A DNA stretch of 64,000 bases, taken from contig NC_083885.1 of assembly GCF_032452875.1 (NCBI RefSeq), positions 60,830,425 through 60,894,424 of the forward strand, written 5' to 3'. Made by a program: the position numbers and the translations under genes. Each line of letters begins with the position of its first letter. The stretch's first letter is position 1. Positions 1-12,878 of the stretch are shown here, piece by piece. The notes under the pieces were generated by a model, which saw only the letters and a program-made list of their open reading frames with translations, searched no databases and was not told the DNA's origin. The DNA is from Bos javanicus. Taxonomy: Eukaryota > Chordata > Mammalia > Artiodactyla > Bovidae.

Positions 1-916
1 GCCACCTCCTTGGCAGCCTGGTCAGCCAACTAATTCCCTTTGGTGATTGGATCAGTTCCTTGCTGATGGCCTTTACTATGGATGACTGCCACTTGGGAAG
101 GCTTCCTGAGTGCTTCTAACAGCTGAAGGATTTCCTTTTTGTTTTTTAATCTCCTCTCCTCCCGCTGTCAATAGTCCCTTTTCTTGATAAAGGGCTCCAT
201 GTACATGTAAATAGCAAAGGCAATCCTTGCCTCCACATGGATGTTGACTTGTTTCCCTACGGTGTGCCTCAGTGCCGAGGAGGGTGCACAGAGTTCCGCC
301 CGCTGTGCTGCCCACCCTTGTGGCCAGGCCTCCGCCTTCCTGTCTCGTCAGTTGCTGTTATGCCAGAGCCTGCTTTGTGCTGCCCGTCTTGGATGAAACT
401 GCTTCTGTCAGTGAACAGGTCCAGTTCTGGGTTCTAGAAGGGAATGCCCATCAGATGCAGCCTGCTCGAGTAAATCTCACCTATGTGCTCCTCACAGTTA
501 TGACAGGGGTTCCTGTTCCGTAGGGAAAAAGTAGTGGGGTTCAGTGTCCGCACAGTCTCGAGTTGGACCCGTGGGTTTTTGCAAAGCAGTTCTTGATAGT
601 GAATCATCCTGGAGTTGGCCAGACACTTGTGTGCCCTTTTCATCAGGGCAGTAACAGCATGGGGAACTTCTGCATTTACGTTTGGTCCTAGTGTAAGCTT
701 ACCTGCTTCTCTGGCCAGAATCACAGTGGTAGCTAATGCCTGGAGGCATTGCGGCCATCCCGTACCACTGGATCCAGAGCTTTGCATAGGCATGCGCCTG
801 GGCGCAGATTGGCCCAACTGATTGTGTGAGGATCCCCAGTACAGTGTGATTTTTTTCATGTACAAAGAGGGACAAGTCCCATGTCTCATCTGGCAGCCCT
901 AATGATGGAACGCTCC
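1..916 (-). pseudogene. Class I (gammaretrovirus-like) ERV pol fragment, RT connection and RNase H
   Basis: Minus-strand translation in shifting frames gives a recognisable gammaretroviral pol segment. It covers the end of reverse transcriptase and connection domain (about 434-889) and then the RNase H domain (about 76-315), running off the left edge. The frame is broken by several shifts and stops, so this is an inactive old copy. It is truncated at about 916 by the 3' end of a BovB LINE. Protease, most of RT and the LTRs are not seen here. Family assignment is by protein-level resemblance. Confidence 0.72.
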
Positions 917-2024
917 TCAGTTCAGTTCAGTTCAGTTCAGTTGCTCAGTCATGTCCAACTCTTTGCGACTCCATGAATCGCAGCACGCCCGGCCTCCTTG
1001 TCCATCACCAACTCCCAGAGTTCACTCAGACTCATGTCCATTGAGTCGGTGATGCCATCCAGCATTCTCATCCTCTGTCGTCCCCTTTTCCTCTTGCCCC
1101 CAATCCCTCCCAGCATCAGAATCTTTTCCAGTGAGTCAACTCTTCGCATGAGGTGCCCAAAGTACTGGCGTTTCAGCTTAAGCATCATTCCTTCCAAAGA
1201 AAACCCAGAGCTGATCTCCTTGTAGTCCAAGGGACTCTCAAGAGTCTTCTCCAACACCACAGTTCAAAAGCATCAATTCTTTGGCACTCAGCCTTCTTCA
1301 CAGTCCAACTCTCACATCCATACATGACCACTGGAAAAACCAGAGCCTTGACTGGACGGACCTTTGTTCGCAAAGTAATGTCTCTGCTTTTGAATATGTT
1401 ATCTGCTGCTGCTGCTAAGTCGCTTCAGTCCTGTCCGACTCTGTGGGACCCAATAGATGGCATCCCACCAGGCTCTGCTGTCCCTGGGATTCTCCAGGCA
1501 AGAACACTGGAGCGCCTTGCCATTTCTTTCTCCAATGCATGAAAATGAAAAGTGAAAAGTCAAAGTGAAGTCGCTTACTCGTGTCCGACTCTTAGCGACC
1601 CAGTGGACTAGAGCCTACCAGGCTCCTCCATCCATGGAATTTTCCAGGCAAGAGTACTGGAGTGAGGTGCCATTGTCTTCTTCAAAATATGTTATCTAGG
1701 TTGGTCATAACTTTCCTTCCAAGGAGTAAGCGTCTTCTAATTTCATAGCTGTAATCACCATCTGCAGTGATTTTGGGGCCCCAAAAATAAAGTCTGACAC
1801 TGTTCCCACTGTTTCCCCATCTATTTCCCTTGAAGTGATGGGACCAGATGCCATGATCTTCGTTTTCTGAATGTTGAGCTTTAAGCCAACTTTTTCACTC
1901 TCCTCTTTCACCTTCATCAAGAGGCTTTTGAGCTCCTCTTCACTTTCTGCCATAAGGATGGTGTCATCTGGATATCTGAGGTTATTGATATTTTTCACAG
2001 TGATCTTGATTCGAGCTTGTGCTT
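917..2024 (-). mobile_element. BovB LINE 3' fragment, interrupted by a SINE
   Basis: On the plus strand this begins with the reverse complement of the BovB 3' tail, a run of GTTCA repeats, and continues through the end of the RT gene. Minus-strand translation shows the RT palm with the catalytic motif as YPDD rather than YADD, and the usual downstream tail. It is 5'-truncated near 2024 and split by a BOV-A2 SINE at 1405-1685. It sits between ERV pol and sequence that may be ERV gag. Dead copy. Confidence 0.9.
1405..1685 (-). mobile_element. BOV-A2 SINE nested in BovB
   Basis: A dimeric BOV-A2 element in reverse orientation: GCT-repeat end first, then two related halves joined by the GTGAAAAGT-type linker. 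It is bounded by a perfect 12-bp target-site duplication, AATATGTTATCT, at 1393-1404 and 1686-1697, which fixes the insertion point inside the older BovB copy. Confidence 0.92.
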
Positions 2025-3544
2025 GGGTTTTTACTGAGACCAAGGCAACCCTTCCTGGGGTGGTGGTGCGGGGCGGTTCCCTGACTTTCAGTTTGTTCAG
2101 TTGGGAGTCCCGGGTATGGGGCCAAAGGAGGAGGACAGGAGGGAGCTGAAGGTTTCACAGTTAAGTCTATACTCTTAGGACATAAGTCCGGCATACCTCG
2201 CAGAGAGAAAAAGGCCAACACATATGCTACTTCTACCCATGTCCCCTGTTTTCTACAGAACCGGTCTAATTGTGAAACACTTTTATAATTCAGAGACCCT
2301 CCAACCGGTCACCGTTCGCCATCCTCCCACGGATACCGTGGCCATGCAGTATCACATAGGAAGATCAGGCGTGTCTTCTTTAAGCTCTGGGGATCAAATC
2401 TATCTGTTTTTCAGGATACAGTTCAAAGGAGTGAGGCTGCGATTGTTAGCTCCCATCTGTAAGAGAGAAAAAAGTAACAAGCGCCATCTTTCTACCGGAG
2501 GCATCCCTCCTTGCTCTAGAGAGGGGTGTAGACAGACGTTACACCAAACTTTCCTTCCCTGGTTGGACTTAGTCTGTCCCTTACCGACAGGGGTCGTACT
2601 TGTCCCTATCGATTCTACCACCGAGACGGGCTGGAGATGCACCAGGGGTAGGCCTGATGGCATCTCAAGACTTATGCCCAGTTCCTCACCATTAAAACCT
2701 TGCTTGCCTCTGATGCCACCTGGGGTGCAGTCAGAGTAACCTTCAGGAATGCCTCCCAAGCTAAGACCGCTTTGGGAAACATTCGTCACCTGAGTGCGTG
2801 TGCACAACCCTGAGTATATTCCTGACCACAGTAAGACCAAACGATACGAACATAAAGCTGAGATGTCCCTTCCAAGCATCACCACACCAGTATGAGCGAT
2901 AGCAAAAGAGATGGGCAAGGGCTCTCCAGTGAGGAAAAACTGATTTTTGTTCTCGAGTTATTAGGGCCAGTCCTTCCAGTTCATCCTCAAGATTCCACAG
3001 AAAGAATAAGGAGTCGGGACAAAAGCTACTGGAAAGCCGCCTCTGGTCCACTAACAGCTAGTGTTGCCAAAGAAAGAAACCCATTGCACCTCCAATCTGA
3101 GTAACCTTTAACTTCAGATACTCATGGAGCTAGAGCTCCATCTAGCTTCCTGACTTTCCATACCTAGCGAGGCTAGGCGCTTCCTGACTACCAATCCAAG
3201 CTGGGGACCTAAGTAACACTACACAGTAACAGCATAGATCACAAGCCCCTTCAAAGTCTAGGATCTGGCAGATTGGTTAATAGTTCTAATTCCCAAGAAA
3301 TCCTGAAATGATCAGAGACTGGAAAGTTTGACCAAGAAATGAGAGTTCGATCCACACGCTTTGCCCATTTCTAGTCATTGCCCAAAGGAGACACTGGGTG
3401 CCTCTTGGCATTGGCACGTTGGGTGTATGTAGAGGGGAATGTATGTATGTAGAGGGGAAATGTAGAGGGGAAAAAAACAAAACAAAGCTTTTTTCCTTTT
3501 TTCCTCCTTGAGAATTCCAGATCCTTCTCTCCTGGCGGACCCCC
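2025..3544. other. Unassigned stretch, partly possible ERV gag
   Basis: No intact gene. Around 2050-2200 the minus strand encodes a proline-rich segment of the kind found in the gag region of class I ERVs. That would suit an ERV lying in the same orientation as the pol fragment at 1-916, with gag upstream and the middle deleted. The rest, 2220-3540, has open stretches on both strands (for example 2224-2739 plus, 2400-2918 minus) that I do not recognise. Confidence 0.3.
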
Positions 3545-4024
3545 GGACTTAAAAACCTACCTAGAAATTGACTCTCTCGGTGGCATTGAAGGGGGTCTGT
3601 GAATAGACCCTGGGGTTCAGCAAGACTGCTGGTCTCAAGTAAGGTGGTCATCTCATGCAGGTGCTCATAGGACTGCTGGTCTGAGTTCAGGGAAGTGCAG
3701 GCTGCCTGCTCCCAGACAGATGCTGAGGCAGCAACAGCATGGAGCAGTTTAGGGAAACTGTCAACAATACTCTGTATCATCCTTCTTATTAGAATCGTCA
3801 GTGTCCAAGTAGTTACAAAATGGGAGAGGAGATACAACAAAGAAGTGAGGGAATGTATATGAAGTTATGGGAAGTTTAAAGCCAGTGAGTCAAGTAATTC
3901 CACACATGACATCTCTCTGCTACCAAACAGTTCGTTGTGGTCTCCTCACTACAGCCTTAAATAAGGTGGGAGAGGTTACTGTTGGTGGTGGGTTAACATT
4001 TCCATCATTACAATCAACCGAAAC

Positions 4025-5041
4025 ACGAAAAGCCATTCACTTTTATTAATTACCATGTATTAATTGCACACATAGTTGAAATAAAACCTTTTACAATCCA
4101 CGGCATGATCCATGATTAAGTACAGATCAAAAGTACAGAGAAAGATATTCATTTCTCTGTTATAATGATGTGAGACTTGTGATTTTTATGGCTTACCAAA
4201 CAAAGGCTAGGAAGCACTTAGCAAGCATGGTATACACTAATTCCATGCCTTTTGCAGGAAGAGTTTCTAATACATTTCGAGGTTATCACAAAAGCTGTGT
4301 TTATTTCAACAGTGTCAAGGAATAATCATGACCTGTGTTGATATTATAAAGATACACCAACATTGCAGTGAACTGTCATTGTGTTCTTCTTAAAATCAAG
4401 GATATTACTATTGAAACCTTACAACCGACTTCTGCTTACTTTACAACATGGAAAGATTCAATGATCACTACATCATGGCAACCTCCAGATATTTCACATC
4501 AATGCCAAACACCTCCATTTAGATGGTCATTGTCCATTTTACAGTACGGTATCCTTCATCTTCTAATGGAGGATAGATAGAAATGGTTGCAACACAATAT
4601 AAAAGGCTAATCTTTAATAAACCATCAAAAATCTGTCTGCAAACACACTAGAAACAAAGCATAGTATGGATGATTTGAGGGCTTAATAACATTCACTTCA
4701 AATAATCTCAAATCACGTCATTATTAACAAGCATACATACATTACTAAGAATTGTAACTTTCTCACCATCAACCTTCTTCTCACGATTTATGCTAATATA
4801 TCCACTTTCTATGTGTTTTAACTATGGAGTACTCCCTACAGTCATTCTCCTTCAGAGAAACTTCAGAAAAGAGGACTGATGAAATGCCTTCCATTAGGCA
4901 ATCTCTGATATTTACTTCGATTTAACTTTTGATTAAACGCCTTTCTACATATTCGCTACATCATCTCCATAGGCTTCTCGTATAAACTCTTGTTTTCTGA
5001 TGCACATTTAGGGAAAATCTCTTCCATCACTTGTGCCATTA
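4025..5041 (-). other. 3' UTR of KRAB-ZNF gene 1 with conserved poly(A) signal
   Basis: AT-rich sequence downstream of the gene 1 stop codon, without coding potential on the gene strand. A minus-strand AATAAA lies at 4042-4047 in a context conserved in unit 2 (29985-29990) and unit 3 (46811-46816), which makes it the likely cleavage signal and gives a 3' UTR of about 1 kb. Confidence reflects conservation among paralogues rather than transcript evidence. Confidence 0.6.
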
Positions 5042-7449
5042 CTAGCGTTTCTGTCTAGTGTGTGTTCTCAGATGTTTAGAGAGATGATCACTCCGACTAA
5101 AAGCTTTGCCACATGCTGTGCATTTATAAGGTCTCTCTCCAGTATGAATTCGCTGGTGTGTAGAAAGCGTTGAGTAGCGACCAAAGGCTTTGCCACATTC
5201 AGTACATTTATAAGGTCTCTCTCCAGTGTGCACTCGCTGATGTTGAGTCAGCAATGAGCGACGATGAAAGGCTTTGTTACAGTCTTTACATTTATGAGGT
5301 CTCTCTCCAGTATGAATTCGCCAATGTTCAGTAAGTGTTGAGTTGCAAGTAAAGGCTTTGCCACATTCAACACATGAATATGGTCTCTCCCCAGTATGTA
5401 TTCGCTGATGTTTAGTAAGCCTAGAACGCGTAATAAAAGCCTTGCCACATTCTGTACATTGATAACGTCTATCCGCCCTATGAATTCGCTGATGATGACA
5501 AAGGTCCGAACTCGTAAAAAAGGCTTTGCCACATTCTTTATATTTGTATGGTTTCTCCCTAGTATGGATTCGATGATGTACAATTAACTTTGAATGACAA
5601 ATAAAGGTTTGGCCACACTGTGTACAATGATAAGTTTTCTCTCCAGTATGAATTTGCTGATGTTGGGTAAGATGTGAGCTAAGGATAAAAGTTTTGATAC
5701 GTTCTTTACATTTATAAGGCCTCTCTCCAGTATGAATTCGCTGATGATAGGTTAGATCTGAGTTTTGAATAAAGGCTTTGTTACAGTCTTTACATTTATA
5801 AGGTCTCTCTCCAGTATGAATTCCCTGATGTTGGGTAAGATGTGAGCGATGGATAAAGGTTTTGTTACATTCTTTACATTTATAAGGCCTCTCTCCAGTA
5901 TGAATTCGCTGATGATAGGCTAGATTTGAGTACTGACTAAAGGATTTGTTACACTCTTTACATTTATAAGGTCTCTCTCCAGTATGAATTTTCTGATGTT
6001 TAGTAAGATGTGAGCGCCGAATAAAGGCTTTGTTACACTCTTTACATTTATAAGGTCTCTCCCCAGAATGAACTCGCTGATGTTGAGTAAGAAGTGAGCG
6101 ACTAAGAAAGGCTTTGTTACATTCTTTACATTTATAAGGCTTCTCTCCAGTATGAATTCGCTGATGATAGGTTAGATGTGAGGAACAGACAAAGGCTACA
6201 CTACATTCTGTACATTTATAAGGTCTCTCTCCAGTGTGAATTCGCTGATGTTCAGTAAGACTTGAACTGTAAGGAAAGGCTTTGCCACACTCTGTACATT
6301 TATAAGGTTTCTCTCCAGTGTGAATTCGCTGATGTTGAGTAAGATGTGAACGACGGTTAAACGCTTTGCTACAATCTGTACATTTGAAAGGTTTCCTTCC
6401 TGTATGGATTTTCCTATGTTTACTTAGATTGGATACTTTACTGAAGACATTCCCACATATATTACCCTTGTTTTCTTTCTGTGGATTCTGAACAGTCTGC
6501 TGTTGAATAAGTTCTGAAGACTGATTAGAAACCTTACCATATTCACGACAAGTCCTCTCTTCACTACAAGTACTCTTATCTAGAGAAAAACCTGCCATTT
6601 GATCAAAGGTATTTCTAAGTGTCTTACTTTTAGAATCCTTGTTTGAAGACTCAGGTCCCCGATGTTTCATAAGGTTTGAGTCTCCTTCAACCGTACACCC
6701 AGATTCACTGCCTGAATACCTTCTCACTCCACCATAAATACTCCGGTAATTATTGGAGCTGGAGCTCTTACTTAAGGTCTGACTCATTTTATTATACATG
6801 GAAAGCTCCTGTGTATTAACCATATCACGGTATGTACAGAACAATGATGGCTGGAGGGCGTCTCTTCCATTATCATCAACATTATACATCTTGGAATGGA
6901 GAGAAAATATCTCTTGTGGGAAGAAAAAAGACCCCCTGCTCACGGATCCCTCAAATTGATTAAATTGTGAGTTTGACCTCTCATTGTTAAATTGTAGGTA
7001 TTCAGACATGCTTGAATGCATGTTTAGTCGAAGCCTACCTTCAGAATTGTCTGAATGAGTATTTGCAGTAGAGACTAGATTACCTTTCAGATTTTCCATG
7101 TTCCCTTTTAGAGAACATGTATCTTTTAAAAAAGGATGGACATCTTTTCTTAAACACTTATACTTCTCAGCAGACGTTGAGGACTGAACTTGGTGTTTTT
7201 CCCAATTTGACGCACGTTGCTCATTTCTTTTTGCAGTAACATTAGCATTATGTATACCTGTCTCCATTTCTTTATGTCCATATAAACATCCTCTCTGTCT
7301 TTCATTTACCCTTGTATATTGCCTGTCTTTTATTAAATTTAAGTTTCCGAGGTGAAATGTTTGACATATTCTTAGGTTGGCTTTGGGGAATAGACCTTCT
7401 AATGCTGGATTCTTCGGCATCAAATCCTGGGTATCTTGTGGAGACACAG
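5042..7449 (-). CDS. KRAB-ZNF gene 1, zinc-finger exon (last coding exon)
   Basis: This is the large final exon of a C2H2 KRAB zinc-finger gene, a family of DNA-binding repressors that usually act through TRIM28. The acceptor TTTCAG lies at 7450-7455 and joins in frame to KRAB-B at an alanine codon, so the GTG at 7447 is internal and not a start. Joined exons give 880 aa. After a spacer of about 325 aa come 17 finger positions at a 28-aa period, roughly residues 405-880, with TGEKP or TGERP linkers. Fourteen have complete C-x2-C-x12-H-x3-H sets. Three are degenerate: the first lacks its first Cys, the tenth has Cys to Arg, and the twelfth has Cys to Tyr. The protein ends with a TRQKR tail at a TAG (5042-5044). 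Orthology to a named ZNF cannot be decided here. Confidence 0.93.
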
Positions 7450-7564
7450 CTGAAAGATACCAAATAACAAGTAATTTTCCCTGCTATTCTCAGTGAATAT
7501 CTTTAAAGATTTAGAGAAAATTGATGGCCATAGCTAGTTTAAAAATAAAATAGAGACCGAAGGA

Positions 7565-9275
7565 TCAAGATGCCAGAGGCTTAGGCAGATGTGGAACTTA
7601 TCTCTCTCTCCACAAATGAATGAGAAATGGAACAATTCTCACAGAGCCCAGCTGAACACTAGCAGAGGCCCTTGGAAATCTGAAAAGACAAGAAAGATTC
7701 CTCCTGAGCTACGCAGGACAAAAGGAAGAGGAGAGCACGAAGAAGGAAAAGGAAGAGGAGAGGAAGTGGGTTGGGGCCTGCAACCCTGTGGGGAGATGAA
7801 AGTGAGGAGAGGTCTCCATATCCCGGGAAGCCCCTCACTGGGGGAGCTCAGTCTGGACAGAAGGAGAGCCTCATTCTCTGTGGGAAGAGAACACAGCCAT
7901 CAGCGTGTGGCAGCAGGACAGAGTGAGACCTGCACACAGGGTACTGACCTCAGCCTTGCCCATCCAGCCTTAGAGGCTTTTCCACCAATGCAGACAAGAG
8001 CTGGGTGCTGAAAGGTGGGGTTTGGAGAGCAGATTGAGGCAGACGACTGCTGTTGGCTGTGAGGAAACAGCCTGAAGTGATGGGAGTGAGGGAGGAGCTC
8101 TGCAAACAGGATGCTTGTGGTCGGAGCCTGAACCACCAGAGAGCAGAGCGCCATTGGTGAGTGACACCCAAACAGGAAGCCCATTGCATCCCTTGTCCCT
8201 TAGACCGGCCCCTGCTCAGCAGGGACTACGAAGAACTCCACCCATGTAGGTCATTTGATCCCCCAGCCATGGCCTCCCCCATCGACCTCCTCCACAATCA
8301 ACAGACCCCTGTGCTCCGGGGCAGCCTCAGGAGCAGAACCTCTGAGTTCGTCACACACACGGATGGAGCTGAAAGTACAGATGAACCTCAGGGATTAAGA
8401 AGAAAAGCTGAAACCTCTCCTCCCAGCAACACAAGCCATGGTCTTACACTCACAACCGGCTTTGTAACCTTAGCCCCTACAGAGCATCTGAATCAAATAC
8501 CAGGGCTCTCTCATTCATGGCAGGTGTAGCTTTGGCAGCTGTACACTTTGTGGGCTCCCACACAAAGGGGCTGGGCCAGGACAGAGCCTGAGCTGCCCCA
8601 TAGCACCACAGTGGCTCCAGCTCCACGTTGAATGCAATCCCAGGACCTGACTTCACTGAATCTACGCTGGTGACCCTGTGAAAACAACATCTGAGAGACC
8701 ACAGGGCCACGGGCCATCATGCCCTCGGTTAGGGTGGGGCCAAGAGCAGTGCCAGCACTACATAACATGAGAGCTTGCAGAATGCAGGAGAGGGCACAAC
8801 AGGGCACACCCTGAGGTGAACATCCCCACAAGAGTAATACTTAGTGACTTCTCTGCCAGTGCGTGTGCTCCAGTCCCAGCAGCCTGGTACCACAGATCAG
8901 AATCACAGCTAAGAATCAGATCTGGGGGCTCTATCGCACCACGCAGGGAGCAGGCATCACCAGAAAGAGGGCATTAACACCCACAGAACAAGGGAACAAC
9001 AGCCCTGAATATTCCCGGCGGGCTCCGGTCACAGTTACCAGCATCAAAGCACAGATCAAGAGAGGATAAGGGCACAAACCTCTGGACCAACCTCACCCAC
9101 CAAGGGACAGATACCAGAAGGAAGACTAACTAGGTTCCTGAACCCGTCAAAACAGAGACCACAAACAGAAAGCTAGACAAAATGAGATGGCAAAGAATTA
9201 GGTTATAGGGGAAGAAACAAGATAAAAACCTCCAAGGACCACTGAATTAAGCGGTGATAGGCAATCTAATGATTA
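7565..9275 (+). mobile_element. L1 5' UTR and ORF1 start fragment, antisense in intron (unit 1)
   Basis: Plus-strand sequence resembles the 5' end of ruminant L1. It opens with the AAGATGCCAGAGG-type start, has the GAACACTAGCAGAGG block and a long GC-richer UTR, and reaches the start of ORF1 around 9180-9270, where the frame is broken. The rest of L1 is absent. The same fragment is at 33545-35255 in unit 2, so it predates that duplication. It lies antisense to the KZNF gene, in the intron between KRAB-B and the finger exon. Confidence 0.7.
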
Positions 9276-9599
9276 ATTCTTGCTTTTAGTCATCTTAAGT
9301 GGAGACACCAAACACTCACTTTCAGAAATTCTAGGTGCCAGTGATTTTTAATTCCACTTCTTGCCACACATGTTTCTGAAAATGGTCTATTAGATATTTC
9401 AATCTAAAAATCATAAATTATAGGGACAGAGAACTAATCAGAAACTGAAGACACATAGGAAAATGTCCGAGGAAGCTGAAAACAAATAAGAGAAACTTAA
9501 TACAGTACTAGTTTTAAGAAATTAAATAAGAAGAGAGACTTTAAAACTATGATTGAAACAGGGAAGTCTACTTATTACTCTATGGAGACCTAAATGAGA

Positions 9600-11322
9600 A
9601 GGAGATCAATAGAACAGTAAAGACTAGAGATCTCTTTAAGAAAAATAAAGGTACTGGGAATATTTCATGCAAAGATGGGAAGAATAAAGGACAGAAACGG
9701 GATGGACCTAAAAGAAGCAAAAGATATTAAGAGAAGGTGGCAGCAATACATGGAAAAACTATACAAAAAAAAAAAAAAAAGATTTTAATGACCAAGATAA
9801 GCACGATGGTATAATCACTCACCTAGTAACGGACATCCTGGCGTCCACAGTCAAGTCGGCCTTAGAAGGCATGACGACCAACAAAGCTAGTGTGGGTGAT
9901 GGAACTCCAGCTGAGCTATTTCAAGTCCTAAAAGATGATAATGCTAATGTTCTGCACTCGATAAGCCAGCAAATTTGGAAAACTCACCAGTGGCCTCAGG
10001 ACGGGAAAAGGTCAGTTTTCGTTCCAATCACAAAGAAAGGTAATGCCAAAGAACGCTCAAACTACTACACAATTTCCCTCGTTCCAAACAATAGCAAAGG
10101 CTCAAAATTCTCCAAGTGAGGCTTTAACAGTACGTGAACCGACAGCTTCCAGATGTTCAAGCTGGATTTAGAAATGGCAGAGGAACCAGAGATCAAATTG
10201 CCAGCATCCCTTGGATCGTATAAAAAGCAAGAGAGTTCTAGAAAAACAACTACATCTGCTGTATTGACTACACCACAGCCTTTGATTGTGTGGATCACAA
10301 GAAACTGTGGAAAATTCTTAAAGAGATGGGAACACCAGACTACGTTACCTGCCTCCTGAGAAACCTGTATGCATGTCAAGAAGCAACAGTGAGAACTGGA
10401 CATGTGACAACGGACTGATTGCAAATGGGGAAAGGTGTATGTCAAGGCTGTATATTGTCAGCCTGCTTATTTAATTTATATGCACCGTACGTCATGTGAC
10501 ATACCGGGTTGGATGAAGCACAAATTGGAATCAAGATTTCAGGGAGAAATATCCATAATCTCAGATATACAGATGACACCACCCTTATAGCAGAAAGCGA
10601 AGAGGAATTGAGGAGTCTCTTCATGAAACTGAAAGAGGGTGAAAAAGGTGGCTTCAAACTCAACCTTCAAAAAACGAAGATCACGGCACAGGTCAGATCG
10701 TTTCATCGCAATCGGCAGGAGAAACAGTGGAAACAGTGAGAGATCTTATTTTTTGGGGTTCCTAAATCATTGTAGATGGTGACTACAGCCATGAAAGTAA
10801 AAGACCCTTCCTCCTTGGAAGAAAAGCTATGACCAACCTAGGCAGCATATTAAAAAGCAGAAACATTACTTTGCTGACAAAGGTCCATCTAGTCAAAGCT
10901 ATGGTTTTTCCAATTCTTATGTATGGATGTGAGAGCTGGACCATGAAGAAAGCTGAACGCCGAAGAATTGATGCTTTTGAACTGTGGTGTTGGAGAAGAC
11001 TCTTGAGAGTCCCTTGGACTGCAAGAAGACCACACCTCTCCATCAGTCCTGAATATTCATTGGAAGGACATGGTGAAGCTGAAGCTCCAATACTCTGGCC
11101 ACCTGACGTGAAGAACTGACCCACTGAGAAAGACCCTGATGCTAGCAAAGATTGAAGATGACAGGAGAAGGGAACGACAGACGATGAGATGGTTGGATGT
11201 ATCTCGGACTTGATGGACATGAGTTTGAGCAGGCTCTGGGAGTTGGTGATGGACAGGGAAGCCTGGCCTGCTGCAGATCATGATCGCAGACTCAGAATCG
11301 ACTAAGCCACGGAAATGAACTG
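9600..11322 (+). mobile_element. BovB LINE fragment (RT to 3' end)
   Basis: Plus-strand BovB from just before the RT domain to the 3' end. Broken reading frames at 9871-10119, 10153-10359, 10509-10739 and 10829-11119 give RT segments, with YTDD in place of YADD. An A-rich run at about 9766-9780 interrupts it. The 5' boundary is approximate (within 20 bp). Unit 2 has no BovB at the equivalent site (about 39215), so this insertion is private to unit 1. Confidence 0.88.
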
Positions 11323-11706
11323 GTATGTATAATTGATTCTCTTTGCTGTATAAGAGTACAAAATTGGAAAACAGCTATATTCCAGTTAGAACTTTAAAAA
11401 AAGACTTTTTATATAATTTAAAAATTGCCATAGTTTGAATCAACCATTAACAATATAGTGGAAAATGTGCTAAGATTTTATGCCAATTTATTTTAAAATT
11501 CTATGACGTAACAGAATAACATTATTTTAGCATGTTAGAATTGGGGCAAATCCACTAAAGATATTTAATATGAGATCATATAAGGAAAAGAGAAACTTTG
11601 AAGTCAACTTGAGATGTGCATTCTTTCATTGTCACGAGGTTTGGCTTTCTGCAGTGAAAAATTACTTGAATTTGAAATGTATTTAGAAGTTCCTATGTGT
11701 CGCTCC

Positions 11707-12316
11707 AAAATTTATTTTTCTGGGCTCCAACATCACTGCTGATGGTGACTGCAGCCATGAAATTAAAAGATGCTTACTCCTTGGAAGGAAAGTTATGACC
11801 AACCTAGATAGCATATTCAAAAGCAGAGACATTACTTTGCCAACAAAGGTTCGTCTAGTTAAGGCTATGATTTCTCCTGTGGTTATGTATGGATATGAGA
11901 GTTGGACTGTGAAAAAGGCTGAGCGCCGAAGAATTGATGCTTTTGAACTGCGGTGTTGGAGAAGACTGTTGAGAGTCCCTTGGACTGTAACGAGATCCAA
12001 CCAGTCCATTCTGAGGAGATCAGCCCTGGGATTTCTTTGGAAGGAATGATGCTAAAGCTGAAACTCCAGTAGTTTGGCCACCTCATGGGTAGAGTTGACT
12101 CATTGGAAAAGACTCTGATGCTGGGAGGGATTGGGGGCAGGAGGGGAAGGGGACGACAGAGGATGAGATGGCTGGATGGAATTACTGCTGCGATGGACGT
12201 GAGTCTGAGTGAACTCCAGGAATTGGTGATGGACAGGGAGGCCTGGAATGCTGCGATTCATGGGGTCGCAAAGGGTCGGACACGACTGAGTGACTGATCT
12301 GATCTGATCTGATCTG
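11707..12316 (+). mobile_element. BovB LINE 3' fragment with target-site duplication
   Basis: A 5'-truncated BovB of about 610 bp ending in GATCT repeats. It is flanked by a perfect 12-bp duplication, ATGTGTCGCTCC, at 11695-11706 and 12317-12328. The plus-strand translation of the RT tail is partly open (11795-12049, 12085-12297). It is absent from unit 2 at the paralogous site. Confidence 0.93.
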
Positions 12317-12785
12317 ATGTGTCGCTCCCAGTGGATAGGAAATTATAAACCAGAGAACAAAAACCCATCCCCAGTATCGCTAGAAGTTTGGCAGTTTGTC
12401 TACCAATCCACACACATTTCTGTCTAGAGGTAGAAGGAAACTTTAAAAGGACTGTCATGCAGTTACTCAGAAATGGGCAGAGTTTTTCTAGGGCCCCCAA
12501 GAAATCGAAGAACAATGAATGAATGCAGTTTGTCACAAGCCAAGAGGAGACTTTTAGTTCACACTGTGGTGGAGAAAAGTAATCACTGAAGATAAATTCA
12601 TGAATGATTTAAGAGACAGAATGGGGCAGGTGATACATTTCTATGATAGTAGCAGACACAAACTCAGGTTTCTGAAAACCATTTCCATTGAAGCAAATCT
12701 TCCGAAACCATGTGATGAAGGATGAGTTCCTCCCTGCTCCTTGGACCTCTCATCTGAGTCATCATCTCCAACCATTCATACCTAC

Positions 12786-12878
12786 CTGGGTAAATGGCTG
12801 TTGTCCCCATTCTCCTTATATTCCTGGGATCCTCTAATTGCTCCAGAAAGGTGACCAGGTCCAGCTTAGACACAAGCC
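12786..12878 (-). CDS. KRAB-ZNF gene 1, KRAB-B exon
   Basis: A 93-bp exon with acceptor GAACAG before 12878 and donor GTAGGT after 12786. It encodes the KRAB-B box, including VSKLDLVTFLEQ, the usual signature of this box. The phase is correct at both ends: one base carried from KRAB-A and one carried into the finger exon. It is 3 bp shorter than the unit 2 exon (96 bp), losing one residue before VSK without breaking the frame. KRAB-B generally strengthens KRAB-A mediated recruitment of TRIM28. Confidence 0.92.

Noticed and set aside
2224..2918. Long overlapping frames on both strands at 2.2-2.9 kb as genes
   Set aside because: No domain was recognised, no promoter or splice context is present, and the region lies in ERV and LINE debris. 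It is left unassigned.
5248..5587. Other-frame open stretches inside the finger exons of all units
   Set aside because: These are shadow frames produced by the repeated finger codons; they lack C2H2 spacing or any other domain.
5042..6480. Regular 84-bp repeats that could be taken for a CRISPR-like or satellite array
   Set aside because: The period equals one 28-aa C2H2 finger, and the repeats translate to finger plus linker in one frame. The same holds for 31075-32400.
5042..7447. GTG at 7447 as the translation start of an 801-residue fingers-only protein
   Set aside because: GTG starts are not expected in a mammalian nuclear gene. A good acceptor lies 2 bp upstream and the frame continues from KRAB-B.
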